Part shown: one piece after another, positions 1 to 10,240 of the stretch | Layout of the letters: each line of letters starts with the position of its first letter | How positions within the stretch are numbered: position 1 is the stretch's first letter | Origin: Geosiphon pyriformis | Lineage: Eukaryota > Glomeromycota > Glomeromycetes > Archaeosporales > Geosiphonaceae | Reading direction: 5' to 3' | Assembly: GCA_016748015.1 (NCBI GenBank) | Contig: JAAOMT010000222.1 | Coordinates: 622,609 to 686,608 of the forward strand | Length of the DNA stretch: 64,000 nt | Notes under the pieces: generated by a model | Databases searched by the model: none | What the model saw: the letters and a program-made list of their open reading frames with translations, nothing else | What the model was told of the DNA's origin: nothing | Translations under genes and position numbers: made by a program

Positions 1-578
1 AGTATTGTTTGTTTGACTCTGTTTTTTATGTCTTCTACTTATGTATTGTTCATTTTTCTCTATTAGTTAATAGTTATAGTTTCTATGTCAGAGTGTAACA
101 GTATTTTTGGATAGTTCTAAAATATGTTGTGTAGTCAGTACATTGTTCTAACATGTAGTATTGAATTCATTTTCTTTTCAATAAATTCTTCAATTTGTTG
201 TATTATGTCTTGGTTGAATATTCTCTTAGATTTGTTAATATATAATTCCTGAATATTCAACTTTTGACCTAATTGGTAGTAGCAATATAATATTGGAAGT
301 CGTTCTGTCTATTGTTTCCAATTCTCTTTTGTAAGTTTTTCTGTTAGTGCCATAATAGGTATTTTCTTAAAAGTGTTTTTTACTTTTTCTATTATGTTAT
401 CCAACCAGTTTTTATTATTCTTTGGTAACCATTAATATAGTGTATTTTTTGTTTTTCTTTTGGTGTTTCAATAGCAAATTGTTTGGTTGTTAATAATAAT
501 TTCCATGTCTAACTGTTGTTTACTTAAGGCCTGGAACAATTGTTGGGCTATAGTGTGAATATAATCTGGTATTTCCAT
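1..578 (-). pseudogene. ORF3 of family A, downstream of integrase, unknown function (partial)
   Basis: After the integrase stop near 633 a separate reading frame opens on the minus strand at the ATG at 578-576 (M-E-I-P-D-Y-I-H) and runs off the window, interrupted by several stops. It is not a recognised retrotransposon domain. A stretch near 310-170, starting L-P-I-L-Y-C-Y-Y and ending I-E-E-F-I-E-K-K, resembles in spacing and residue type a segment of family B ORF3 (L-I-Y-R-Y-F-H ... I-H-N-E-F-K). Two families therefore carry a related gene in the same place. It looks helical and polar with no obvious signal peptide or membrane segment, so it is not env-like on sight. Function unknown. Confidence 0.6.
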
Positions 579-632
579 TTTCTTGGTTGCTTTTGTCACG
601 TGTACTGTGTTTTTATATACTTTTTTGGTTGT

Positions 633-1860
633 TCAATTTGATGTGTTTGGTTCAATAACTATAATTGGTTCCAGATCTTGTGGAATTTCATCTGGTTGAA
701 CTAGTATTCTTTGTACTCCTAGTTGTGGAATGTTATTGGTGGATGATGATACTATCTGGTAATATTGTTTTAGTCGATCACCATGTGCTGCTTTGGCTAA
801 GATTTTGTTATTCAATCTTAATTTATAAGTTTCATTTCCAAGAATTTCTTCTATGTAAAATGGTCTGTCCCATTTGGGATCAAATTTTCTATTCTATTGT
901 TTTTCCACTTTGATATAATATAAAAGTATCTTGTCTCCAATCTTGAATTCAACTGGTTTATCTGGTAGTTGGTTATCATGTTTTTTTTTTGTTTTTCTTG
1001 TGACTTTTGAATGTTATCAGCTGTTCTTCATTACTTGTTTTCTAGAGTTTCCATCAAGTTATGTTCTTCTTAGCAACATTTCCTGAAAATTGTCTTCAGT
1101 TATTGGTTCTGTTGGATAAGTGTTGACTTCTATCTCTACTGGTAATGTTGCTGTTCTACCATATACTAATTCAAATAGTGTTGCTTGTGTAGTGTCTTGC
1201 TTTATTGTCCAATAAGCAAATAGTACTGATGATATAAACAAATCCCATTTGTCCTGGTTTTCTTAACTGATCTTGGCAATTGCTTTACATAGTGTTCTAT
1301 TGAATCTTTCAACTAGTCCATTGATTTGTGGATGGTATGGTGATAACAATGGTCTTTTAATTCGAAATCTTTGACTTAATTCTGCCAGTGTTCTGTTCAC
1401 AAAGTGAATTCCTTGATCTGATAATAGTTTTTTTGGACATCTGTGTCGACAGATCAAATCTTGATGGATGAATTTGGCAATGGATTTTACATCTGTTCTT
1501 TGAATGGCTTTTGCTTTTGGTCATTTAGTGAGATAATCCATAGCTACTGCAATATATCTGTTGTCTCTGCTGGTGATTGTTAATGGTCCGACTAAGTCAA
1601 TTCCAATTTGATCAAATGGTTGTCTCACTTTGATTGGTCTCAATGGTTTACTAGGTTTTGTTCCTTCTCTTTTCTGACAAGCATCACAATTTTGTACATA
1701 TTGTATAATGTCTGGATACATTGATGGCCAATAATATCTTTTTCTAGTTCTTTTTATGGTTGCTTCTTTATGAAAATGTCCTGCTGTTGGATCTGAGTGC
1801 ATGTTGAATAGTATTGTTTCTTTCTCTGGTTCTGTAATTACTTTGATTGGTTGATTTGGA
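633..1860 (-). pseudogene. Family A integrase with GPY/F-like C-terminus, broken
   Basis: Integrase inserts the reverse-transcribed element into host DNA. The N-terminal HHCC zinc domain is visible (H-S-D-P-T-A-G-H, later C-D-A-C-Q-K at about 1670-1690). The catalytic core shows the first D in G-I-D-L-V-G-P, the second in L-L-S-D-Q-G and the E in L-V-E-R-F-N-R-T-L. A GPY/F-like module follows near 840-900 (K-F-D-P-K-W-D-R-P-F), with H-G-D-R-L-K at about 770-790. Frames break at several stops; the one just after D-Y-L-T-K near 1520 reads TGA where family B has Trp, a single G-to-A change. It directly follows RNase H and precedes ORF3. Confidence 0.9.
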
Positions 1861-2039
1861 TTTCTTCTGTTCTTCTGGTAAAGTATATTTTGATGGTTGA
1901 TAAAATATTTTGATTGTTGTTTTATGTTCTTTTGTTCCTTTTGAGATATTTCTCCTTGAACAATTGGGTATTTATATAATATTGTAGTTGTTGGTATTTT
2001 TGGATGTTTATATTTTGTTATATTTTTGGGTTGAAATGT

Positions 2040-3451
2040 TTTTAGATTTGTCTTATTTGCAACAATTCATCAGTATTTCCATTGTTTTTTCTCTTTTTAT
2101 AATGTACTGTATAGTTTAATGATGAAAGTTCTATTTTCTATTTGGCATGGTGGTTATCTGTAAATTCTTGTTTCTGGATTGAAGTCAATTCTTTGTGATC
2201 AGTATACACTTCAAACTTTTGACTCAAGTATTCTTTCCATTTGATGACAGTCCAATAGATAGCTAAGTGTTCTAGTACTGGAGTTCCATAATTCTTTTCA
2301 GCTGGACTTAAGCTTCTATTGACATAAGCTACTGAATGCTCTCTTTCATTCAATCCTTTTTGCAATAGTACTATTCCTAATGCTTGACCTGATGCATCAG
2401 TGGTGATTATGAATGGTCTGCTGTAATCTGAATACATTAATACTGGAGCTTGGATAAGCTTTCTTCTTAATGTGTCAAATGCTTCTTGTTGAGTTTTAGT
2501 CCATTTATACTTCACATTCTTGGTTTGTAGATAATAAAATGGTTGAGCCAGTTTTGAAAAGTCTTTGATAAAATGGCAATAGTAGCCTGCAAAACCCAAA
2601 AATGCTCTTAGTTCTGTCAAATTGGTTGGTACTAGAAAGTTCTTAACTATTTCAATCTTGTCTGAATTTATTTTGATTTTATCTTTGCTCATCACATGTC
2701 CCAAAAATTTGAATTCAGTTTTTCCAAAGAAACATTTGGTTGTATTTAGTTTCAATCCAGCTCTTCTTAGTCTCTCAAACACTTGTTAAAGATGATGCAA
2801 ATGATTATCAAATGTTTTTGAGAACACATTGGTGTCATCCAAGTATACAACTACTGATTTCCATAGTAATCTAGTATAAACAATTTCCATAAGTTATTGG
2901 AATATTACTGGGGCATTCATCAAGCCAAATGACATGACTTCAAACTCAAAATTTTTTTCTCTTGTGGTAAATGCTGTTTTCTTTTTGTCGGCTGAATCCA
3001 TGGCTATTTGCTAGTAACCACTATTTAAATCCAGTGTTAAGAACCATTTATTTCCTCTAAAAGCATCAAATAGTTCTTGGATCTTTGGAGTTGAGTAATT
3101 ATTATCTTAAGTTACTTCATTCAGTTTTTGATAATCCACACAAAAATAGATCTTTCCATTCTTTTTCTGGACTAGTACCACTGGTAATAACCATGGGCTT
3201 ATTGATGACTGAATTAGTCTGTTGTCAAGCATTCGGTTAATTTCTTGATGAATGATTTTATGGCTGGCTGGTGGTATTCTGTATGCTCTTTGTTTAATTG
3301 GTATTGCATTTCTAGTCTTAATCTGATGCTGAATAATGTTGGTGTGGCCAAATTCATTTTTGCTTGCCAAGATGTCATTGAAATTGCTGAGTAACATCTT
3401 TAGTTGCATCTGTTGGAGCAGGTCTAGATTTTCCATGTTTATCTGTTTCAA
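2040..3451 (-). pseudogene. Family A reverse transcriptase and RNase H, broken
   Basis: RT copies the element RNA into DNA and RNase H removes the template. The N-terminal RT region (3451-3107) shows R-A-Y-R-I-P-P-A-S-H and the F-C-V-D-Y segment typical of Ty3/gypsy RT. The catalytic box reads Y-L-D-D at 2845-2834, followed by an unusual T-N-V-F-S rather than the common I-I-V-Y-S. RNase H follows (2782-2138) with a T-T-D-A-S active-site aspartate and an A-Y-V-N-R-S-L-S segment. Stops near 2785-3105 and 2135 split the frame. The catalytic residues are present, so decay looks recent compared with family C. Confidence 0.93.
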
Positions 3452-3481
3452 TTGTTCTGGTTGGAGCAGATAACATTCACT

Positions 3482-4882
3482 TCATCCATAGATAGTTTGT
3501 GATGTGATGCCCACATATCCACAAAGCTGTGAAAAGTCTAGAATGTGGTTTGGTGGTTGATCCTCAACTTTGGTGATTAAATATCCAATAATAGTTCCTT
3601 TTGGTATCTCAATAACATTTCTGGTTTTGTTGTAGATGGGAATTTTGATGTTTTTGGGGCTTTTGGCTGATATATAGAGATTACTAAGTTCAATCTCTTC
3701 TGATTCACAAATGGTGGCTTCTGCTTTAAACAACTGAGCTTAATTCTTTACTCCTCTTTTTATGGCTAACATATACTGGTCATATGGTGGAATAAAAATT
3801 GTTTGACAGATTAAAATAATTTCTCTTTTGTTAATAACCTCTTTCTCCACTATATTAACTGATATATCTATTCTACCCATTGATCTGAATCCCTGTATCC
3901 CTCTAGCTGTGATCTCTAATTCTTCCCTGTTTCTTACTAACACTAACTGAGCTACTTTTACCAGAGGTAAAAATATTGCCTATGCTATCTTTTTATTTGG
4001 ATCTATGGTATATGTTTTTTTTGAGTCATTTTGTAGCATAGCAATAATATTTCCTACATATCCTGTGCCAATTATTTCCCCTCTGATGTTGATTCCTTTT
4101 TTTGCTAAACTACTTCTGGATGTTAATTGAACTATTGTTGTTGCTGGAATTTTTAGTGCTATTTTCAAATCAATGCAAGTGTGTGAATGTGGTTTCAATT
4201 TGATGGGATCTTTCTCCAAATATCTCAAATCAAATCCTGCATCAGTATCATGTGCACATTCAGGCATAATACCTTCATTATTATTGCTGAACCACTTTAG
4301 TTCCTGCTCCTTGGTAAGGTCAGGAAGGACAATATATATTTCAGAGTTTGAATCGGAGTCCGAATTGTTGTTATTTTTGTTGTCATATTGAGCAGAGCTG
4401 GAACCATTGTTTTTATTGTTGTCATTGTCAGAGTTTGAATCAGGGTTGAAAGTTGATCTCAATTCCAATGTACAGCTGCTAATTGGTTCTTTTTTCTCTG
4501 AAATTGTGTAGATCATGCGAATTGGTGGATTGTAAATGAGGTCACACTCATTACAATATTGAAAGTCACATGAGATCAAACAGTGATTACATAGCCAAGT
4601 GTTAATTTGGGCTAAATGCTGCTCTTGTTTCTCTTTTGTTGGTGCCAAGTTTTGGTAGTGCTCATGGAATTTTTCTGGGTCTGTTTCCAGGTCTAGAAAA
4701 GTGTCTGAATTGAGGATCAGAACAATGTTGATTGGCTTCAGAGGGTTGTTCTTGATTTCCAATATTTCACTAGATGTGATACCTTCTACTTTAGTGTTTG
4801 CCATTTGCCAGATCTCATCTTCGTCATGTGGGTAACTGTCCAAGCGAGATATCACATGGTGCCAGACTGCAGTTATTGGCAT
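3482..4882 (-). pseudogene. Family A dUTPase-like domain with upstream Cys5 motif and linker before RT
   Basis: dUTPase hydrolyses dUTP to dUMP and so limits uracil in new DNA. From the N-terminus there is a C-x2-C-x3-C-x4-C-x2-C motif near 4600-4550, an acidic N/D/S-rich linker near 4450-4340, then trimeric-dUTPase motifs: motif 1 D-A-G-F-D-L-R, motif 2 S-R-S-S-L-A-K-K-G-I, motif 3 I-I-G-T-G-Y-V-G and motif 5 A-R-G-I-Q-G-F-R-S-M-G-R. In motif 3 the expected catalytic Asp is Gly, so this copy would probably be inactive even without its stops near 3980, 3740 and 3480. A beta-rich linker (I-P-K-G-T-I-I-G-Y-L) leads to RT. It lies inside Gag-Pol, so it is an element domain, not a host gene. Confidence 0.85.
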
Positions 4883-5200
4883 ACCACGACTTACCTAATT
4901 GCTGATGAGGATCATGTATTGGCACGAAGCATTGCATGTTCTCTCTCATCCAAGAATGTTATTCCACATTTCTTTATCCAGTAATTGTGTGCTGCAAGCA
5001 AGACATAGTTTGTTGTCCCACTTGTCTTGACTTTTTAAGTAGTTATAGCATTTGCAGTGACAAGACTTGCAATAATAGTGGGTTTGTATCCAGTAATTTT
5101 TGTCTGACACGACCCAAGCTCTCATAAAAGAAAGTTTTTTCTCACAGTCCTTGCATTTCAGAGGTATATATGGTGGCTTTTTGATCAGTTTCCATAAGTA
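4883..5200 (-). pseudogene. Family A cysteine-rich (putative zinc-binding) module between protease and dUTPase
   Basis: Read on the minus strand from about 5170, the frame gives K-C-K-D-C, then a C-K-S-C-H-C-K-C cluster near 5070-5045, then C-L-A-C near 5000, and C-N-A-S-C near 4925. The same arrangement, with C-K-D-C, C-K-A-C and C-L-I-C, occurs at the same place in family B (23600-23880). The cysteine pairs suggest two zinc sites. I do not recognise the fold as a named family; it is only loosely RING- or LIM-like. At least one stop interrupts it (near 4940). The position suggests a Pol-embedded nucleic-acid-binding or assembly module, but that is a guess. Confidence 0.6.
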
Positions 5201-5284
5201 TTTTTTTTTCTAGCCACTAGTTATTTCTTCAGTTATATCTTTTTTCTTCTTTTTTTCTTTTCTTTTATCAGTTTCTTTCCATTC

Positions 5285-6121
5285 TCAAGTTGGTAGTTCA
5301 TTTGAGTCATTGTTGGTTTCCCAGTCTTGGTCAGTGTTCCAGATAAGTCCTTCTTTTTGTTTCTCTTTTCCATTATCATCCCAAAAAAGTATTGGTGGTA
5401 ACTTGTTGTGGTCTGCTTCAGCCCATAACACTTGATAGACTTCCCAGATAGGTTTCTTCTCTTTTTTTTCGAACTTGATAAGTGGTGTTGTCGAGTTGGT
5501 GGTCCTGAAGTGGCCACACATAGCTGGTACATGTGTGTGTTGTTCATTCTGGCTAATTTGGAGCTCCTGTGTATTCCAATCAAGCAATGTGTTGGTTTTA
5601 GATAACCAATTGTTTTTTACTAATGTTTGATATTGAGTTGCTTCCATCACTAAGACTTTGATGAGAATAATGATACCATTGACTTCAAAAGGGAAGTTAT
5701 CAATTTCACCAATAGGAGTTTTAGTTGCTTCATCAGCAGTAATTATTTGTGCACTGGCAGTTCAATCAACTTGGTAACCTAATTGGTCCATGAGTTGTCT
5801 GGTGATAATGCTGCCAGCTGATCTACTGTCCAAGATCAGTTTGATGACATGGCCATTAACTTTCACATTAGTGTACATAATGGTAATTGGTTTGGTATTA
5901 AGGGTGGCTTCACTGAATAATGGAACTAGTGTGGTTTTCTTGAGTTCAAATGGAAAGATCGCTGCTAGTGATTTGTCATTGGTGATGGTAGCTAAAGGTA
6001 TGTTGTTGGTGAGTGATTGTTTTTGGGTGGTTTCTGAATTATTGGATGGAACATCTTCTGGAATAACCAGGAGACTTAAATAGTTCTGGGAATTTGGGTT
6101 TTGGGTGTACCCAGTGCCCAA
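5285..6121 (-). pseudogene. Family A aspartic protease domain, active site altered
   Basis: The retropepsin domain would cut the Gag-Pol polyprotein. The active-site segment reads I-K-L-I-L-D-S-R-S-A-G-S near 5850-5815, where the family pattern is D-S/T-G. The Gly is Arg (AGA), one G-to-A step from GGA. Downstream there is an E-I-D-N-F-P-F segment, a K-V-L-V-M-E-A stretch, and an N-N-W-L motif matching N-D-W-F in family B. Stops occur at about 5760 and 5283. A Q/P/Y-rich linker (6170-6470) joins it to Gag. Confidence 0.82.
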
Positions 6122-6149
6122 ATTCTGTGGTCAGGATCCTGATGGTTGT

Positions 6150-8310
6150 GCCATGGAACTGGAAATCGGTTAATAGACCACCATTAACGATTTCCAGCTT
6201 TGCTGTGTCAGTCTTGGCCTTTGAGTTTTATTTTGAGGTAAGTTCTGTGGCAGTGTTTGAATTTGTTGGGGCTGATAGATTACTTGAGGCTGCAGTTGAT
6301 AAATGGGTTGGGGCTGTGGATAATAAATAATAGGTGCTGGTGGCTGATAAATTGGCAGTTGATAAATTTGTGGCTGCATCATAGGTAGATAATTTGGTTG
6401 ATATATTTCTGTATTTGATTGATAACTTGGAGCTAAAAATCTGCGATCAGAATTTTGATATTGATGTCTCAATCATTGGTTTTCTACTTTTAACCAACAA
6501 TTGATTTTCAAATGTCCTTGTTTACCACAGTAGTGGCAGATATGCATCTCTTGTTGCCATTGCTAATTGGATGATGATAAAGGATGCAACTAATTTTGTG
6601 GGCAATTTGTGATTCCTAAATTATTGTGTCATTGGGGTGGCTGATAAATTGCATGATTGTTAGCTAAGTATCCCTCTAATTTCTGATTGATGGACTTATT
6701 AAATTGTTTCAATTTAGAATCCAATTCAGATAATCTATTTATTATTAGATTAACAGCTTGGGCATGATTTGTTTCAAGTTCTGCCAATTCAAAATCTTTC
6801 ATATTGGTAACTGCATCCTGAAGAGTTTGTGGGTGCATTGGGTGTATTCGTTGGAGTAGGCTACTGTGCAGTCCACAGATGAACTGATTTAAAATCTGTG
6901 GCACTGTAAAATAGTCAGCTTGAATTGTTTGAATTTGGCACAAGTTTCTGTGAAAACGTCCCAAGTAAGTAGTAACTGCTTCAGTTTCTTTCTGCTTGAT
7001 TGTAGTGAAAGTGTTGGCTAAGCAATTAATGCTGTTATTATTGCTGAAATATCCCAAGAATGCCATTTTAAATGCCTGAAATGTTTGAGGCTTAATGGCT
7101 AAACTCTGATACCAGGAGTCAGTAGTATCCTGTAGAAAATAGGGAATCACTTAAAGGACTCTGTCATCATTCCATCTATTGGCTGTAATGGCTTTTTCTA
7201 TATTGTTGAGCCATACTTGAACATTGTCCTTTTTACTGGTAAATTTTTTTATTTTGGTGATTGGAGTGTAAGCCATTAGTTGTTGTTGTGGTTGTTGAAG
7301 TTGTTGTTGTGGCAGTGGAAGTGGCTGTTGTGGTTGTTGGGACAGTTGAAGTAGCTGCTATTGTGATTGTTGGGGCAGTTGAAGTAGCTGCTGTTGCTGT
7401 TTGTTGATTGGTGGAGCTGAGGGTGGATTAATCACAATTACTGGAGATAAGTGTTGTTGATTATTGATGTTGGGTTTTAATTGTTTTAATTGTGCTGCAT
7501 TTAAAAATTCAAATTTTCAATTTCCAGATTTTCTAAATTTAGATTTTGTTAAGTCTGAAAATTCAGGGTTTCAATGTTTGGGTTTTCTGGAATTGGATTC
7601 TGGTAAGTAAATTCTTGATCTTCAGATTCTTTTTCTTTTTTCTGTTTCTTTTCTGAGTCTGTTATTTTCCAGGAACTTACAGTTCCGAAATCTGGCTGAG
7701 GTGGCAGTGATCAAAATTCTGATGGCATTGGCAATTGCAATTTAAATTCTTCAAAGTAATCACCATAAGTTTCCAGTAATTCTGTTTTCTTTTGTTTACT
7801 TTGAAATAGGAATCATCTAAATGTTAATGTTGCATGTGATGTTGACACGCCTGTTGATGAAATGTTGATGGCACTTCCTGGAGTGTAATGATATGATAGA
7901 TTTGTTGGTGATTTGACTCTGGTTTTCTTTCAAGTAGATGGTAGTATTTGTCTTGGTGTTACTACTGGTGTTTGCAATTTTCTTTTGTTTTTGTCCACAT
8001 AAGTGATGGGGAATTGTTGTTGTGTGTATTTTTCAATGGTTTGATTGATTTCTCTGATAATTGGTACAAAACTGTAGTTTCTTGGTAAGCTGGTGTGTTG
8101 AAATAATTCTGTATAGAAATTTTCCTTTGCAGCTTCAATGTTAACTGTTCTTCTTAAGCAGTCTGTGATTTTATTATTAACGTAAAAGTTAAATGCTAAT
8201 TCTGCTGGAAAATAATTATTATTTAATCCTAATTGTTGGCTATACTGTTAAAACAAGGATTTGGCGAATCCTAAATAGTTTGCTCCTATGTTTTCTGATT
8301 CTGCCACTTT
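6150..8310 (-). pseudogene. Family A gag: N-terminal domain, Q-rich linker, capsid-like domain, CCHC knuckle
   Basis: Gag builds the particle and binds the element RNA. Four parts are visible. An N-terminal helical region (about 8300-8000) aligns with the start of family B Gag. A low-complexity Gln-rich linker (about 7390-7270) contains an imperfect 36-bp DNA duplication. A retrotransposon-gag capsid-like domain (7250-6629) includes D-S-W-Y-Q-S-L, the counterpart of family B W-F-E-N-L. One zinc knuckle lies at about 6545-6500, C-H-Y-C-G-K-Q-G-H-L-K-I-N-C, a perfect C-x2-C-x4-H-x4-C. The start is uncertain: the frame can be read from about 8307, where the codon is GTG. Several stops interrupt it. 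Confidence 0.85.
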
Positions 8311-8355
8311 TAGATGATTGCTGTTGGTGCTGGTTCTCTGTAAAATTATACTTTA

Positions 8356-8369
8356 CAGGAAGCACCAAA
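8356..8369 (-). promoter_or_regulatory. Putative primer-binding site of family A
   Basis: Directly inside the 5' LTR the minus strand reads TTTGGTGCTTCCTG. Family B has TTTGGTGCTCTTCTAC at the same place. TGGTGCT would pair with a tRNA ending in AGCACCA, as expected for a primer tRNA carrying 3' CCA. The tRNA identity cannot be decided here. Confidence 0.6.
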
Positions 8370-9242
8370 TGTCACAGATGATTATTTGGGGTCTCAAGTC
8401 AAATAACAAATCCGTAACTTAATGCTTAGTTGGTATTCTGGGGTTGATATCTGAAGGTTTTGTGAATCTGAAAGTTTTGTTGTGGAGTTCTTTGTATAAT
8501 AGACAGAGATTTAATAGTTGTTTTTAGTAGCCTCCCAGAATTGCAATTCCATCAATTTTTTTTTCAATATGGTGGCCAGTAATTCTCTTGGTAAGCTATC
8601 TTCAAATCTATGAGTGTTCTACTCTTGTTTTATGAGTTTTTTACCAGTCCCTATGATGTTTGTATCTCAGTGCTTAATCCTTAATCAATTTAGTAAAACC
8701 AAAGAAATAACAAAGAAAAATAAAAGAAAATAAAGAAATAAATGAAAAGTAATTGCAAGTTAGTATTCTGTTAATAGCCATAATTAAGAGCTATTGTTTT
8801 AGTGTGATTAAGTATCAATTTCTATCAACATGAAGTGTTGATAATAAAGAGTGGATTGAGATAGTGAATAATTATTTATTGATATTTGTGAATAGAAGGT
8901 TGCTTAGATCAAATTTAAGTTGAGAGGTCTGTCTTTTCTACTTCTAATGCTACCACTATATATACATAATTTGGGTTCTATGAGATTGCTCACATTCTTG
9001 AGCAATGTGCTATAATTTTTCAAGCAATGCTCATATTGCTAAGCAATGTGTTGTATTTTCTTGACATTGCTCTACATTGTTGAGTGATGTGCTGTGATTT
9101 CTAACATTGCTCCACATTGCTAAGCAATGTGCCATGATTTCTGATATTGCTCCACATTGCTGAGCAATGTGCTCACATGCTAACTACTACTCACTTATTG
9201 GTCTGCTATTTTTCTATATCTGTTTTCTTTTTATGAGTAACA
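8370..9242 (-). repeat. Family A 5' LTR (873 bp)
   Basis: The plus strand begins TGTCACAGATG and ends GAGTAACA, giving the TG...CA termini of LTRs with short inverted ends. The match is the lone LTR at 50993-51734, which begins TGTTACAAGTG and ends GAGTAACA in the same orientation. Element interior lies at lower coordinates (primer-binding site) and LINE sequence resumes at 9243. A TATATATAG stretch on the minus strand near 8957-8965 is a possible TATA box. The LTR carries five palindromic repeat units (8983-9175) that account for most of its extra length over the lone copy. Confidence 0.9.
8983..9175. repeat. Five palindromic tandem repeats (period 40-41 bp) in the family A LTR
   Basis: Each unit contains an inverted motif of the form ACATTGCT-n-AGCAATGT. 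The fifth (9153-9171) is a perfect palindrome, CACATTGCTGAGCAATGTG, with 9-bp arms around one base. Palindromes start at about 8991, 9032, 9073, 9112 and 9153. The lone family A LTR keeps only about one and a half units (51620-51675). Such units could be dimer-protein binding sites or RNA hairpins; the sequence does not say which. Confidence 0.85.
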
Positions 9243-10240
9243 ACAGGAATATTTTTTGGTGGTTAAGAACACTGTTGTATCTAGCAATGTCTATTATTTT
9301 GTCAAGAACATTTTTAAGTCTGTTTGTTGTATTTGTTAAGAGACTGGTTCTGGCTGGGATGTGATTTCTAATGCATTGATCAAGAATATAGATTAGAATG
9401 TTACTACAAAAGTCTGGCATCCTAACTTACACATGCTTGCTGGTTTTACTAGTCAGAAATTATTCAATCTTTATATATACTTAATAAAAGCTGTGCACAA
9501 ACAATTATTAGTGATTATTAGAAAGAGGTTGTATAATAAAAGATATCCTAGTGTACTGTGTTTGCTGTATAATAAAATGGAGTTATTGAATCATATTTTC
9601 ATTTGTGCTTAGGATGTTAATGTTTGGAAAGAGATTTTGATTAAAATCTTTGCATGATAAATTGCTTTGGCAGGTGTTTATAATTTGTTTTCTTTTGTTG
9701 TTTTATAAGTGCTTTTTTGTTATTTATCAGATACTGAAACTTATGTAGTTGTGTGCAAGAAATTTGTGCTGAAGAATTAATATATAGAAACTATCAGGAT
9801 TTTTGATGATAAAAAAGAGACCATCTCTGCTGTTGTTGATTTTATGAGATATTTGATGGGGTTGTATTATTCTAGGGCCTGGTTGACAAGATTTAAGTTT
9901 AGAGTTGATATAAAAAAAACTAGCTTGGTTGGAAATGGTGGTGTAGTATTAGGTTTATTATATAGTTTGGCATCAATACTGTTAGATAGTGTGATCAGAA
10001 TGCTTGGAATTATTGAGTCTTTTGCTGTTAGTTTTGGCTATCATAGGCCATGCTTTTTTTTTAGTTTAGATTGTAATATAAGTATTAATATAAGTGTGTA
10101 GTATTGTCTTATCTGGCCTAAATAACTAGTCATATATAATAAGTATGTAAATCATATTTAGTTTAAATCACTTAATCTGATTCTATATATTAGATAGCAG
10201 TTAGACTTCACTTAATAAATATCTTTATAAAAAAAAAAAA
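9243..10240 (+). pseudogene. LINE-0: C-terminal and 3' UTR fragment of a non-LTR retrotransposon
   Basis: Plus-strand sequence from about 9415 translates, with stops, to the LINE ORF2 C-terminal domain: H-P-N-L-H-M-L-A-G-F-T-S, then I-K-A-V-H, K-R-L-Y-N-K-R-Y-P-S-V-L-C-L. The same segment in LINE-1 (about 17110-17290) reads D-S-H-L-A-S-G-F-T-S and R-R-Y-P-S-V-V-C-L-F-C. The 3' UTR keeps TCTGGCCTAAATAACTAG near 10115, the decayed form of the LINE hairpin, and ends in an A-run (10227-10240). The upstream part should lie left of the window beyond the family A element. Confidence 0.85.

Larger units (their letters stand above)
1..9242 (-). mobile_element. Family A Ty3/gypsy-type LTR retrotransposon, 5' LTR and nearly all of the interior
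   Basis: On the minus strand the order is 5' LTR (8370-9242), primer-binding site, gag, protease, Cys-rich module, dUTPase-like domain, RT/RNase H, integrase and ORF3. RT before integrase places it with Ty3/gypsy rather than Ty1/copia. The 3' LTR must lie left of position 1, so no target-site duplication can be checked. The coding region would be one long Gag-Pol frame but is cut into about a dozen pieces by stops. YLDD of RT and the integrase D, D and E remain readable. It was inserted into a LINE tail whose C-terminal part resumes at 9243. Confidence 0.93.

Noticed and set aside
3740-4882. A host dUTPase gene
   Set aside because: It lies in one strand and order with protease and RT, and recurs in three elements at the same position.
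9167-9364. Small membrane protein frame (hydrophobic, 65 codons)
   Set aside because: It spans the junction of the family A LTR and the LINE-0 fragment, so it is a chance frame.
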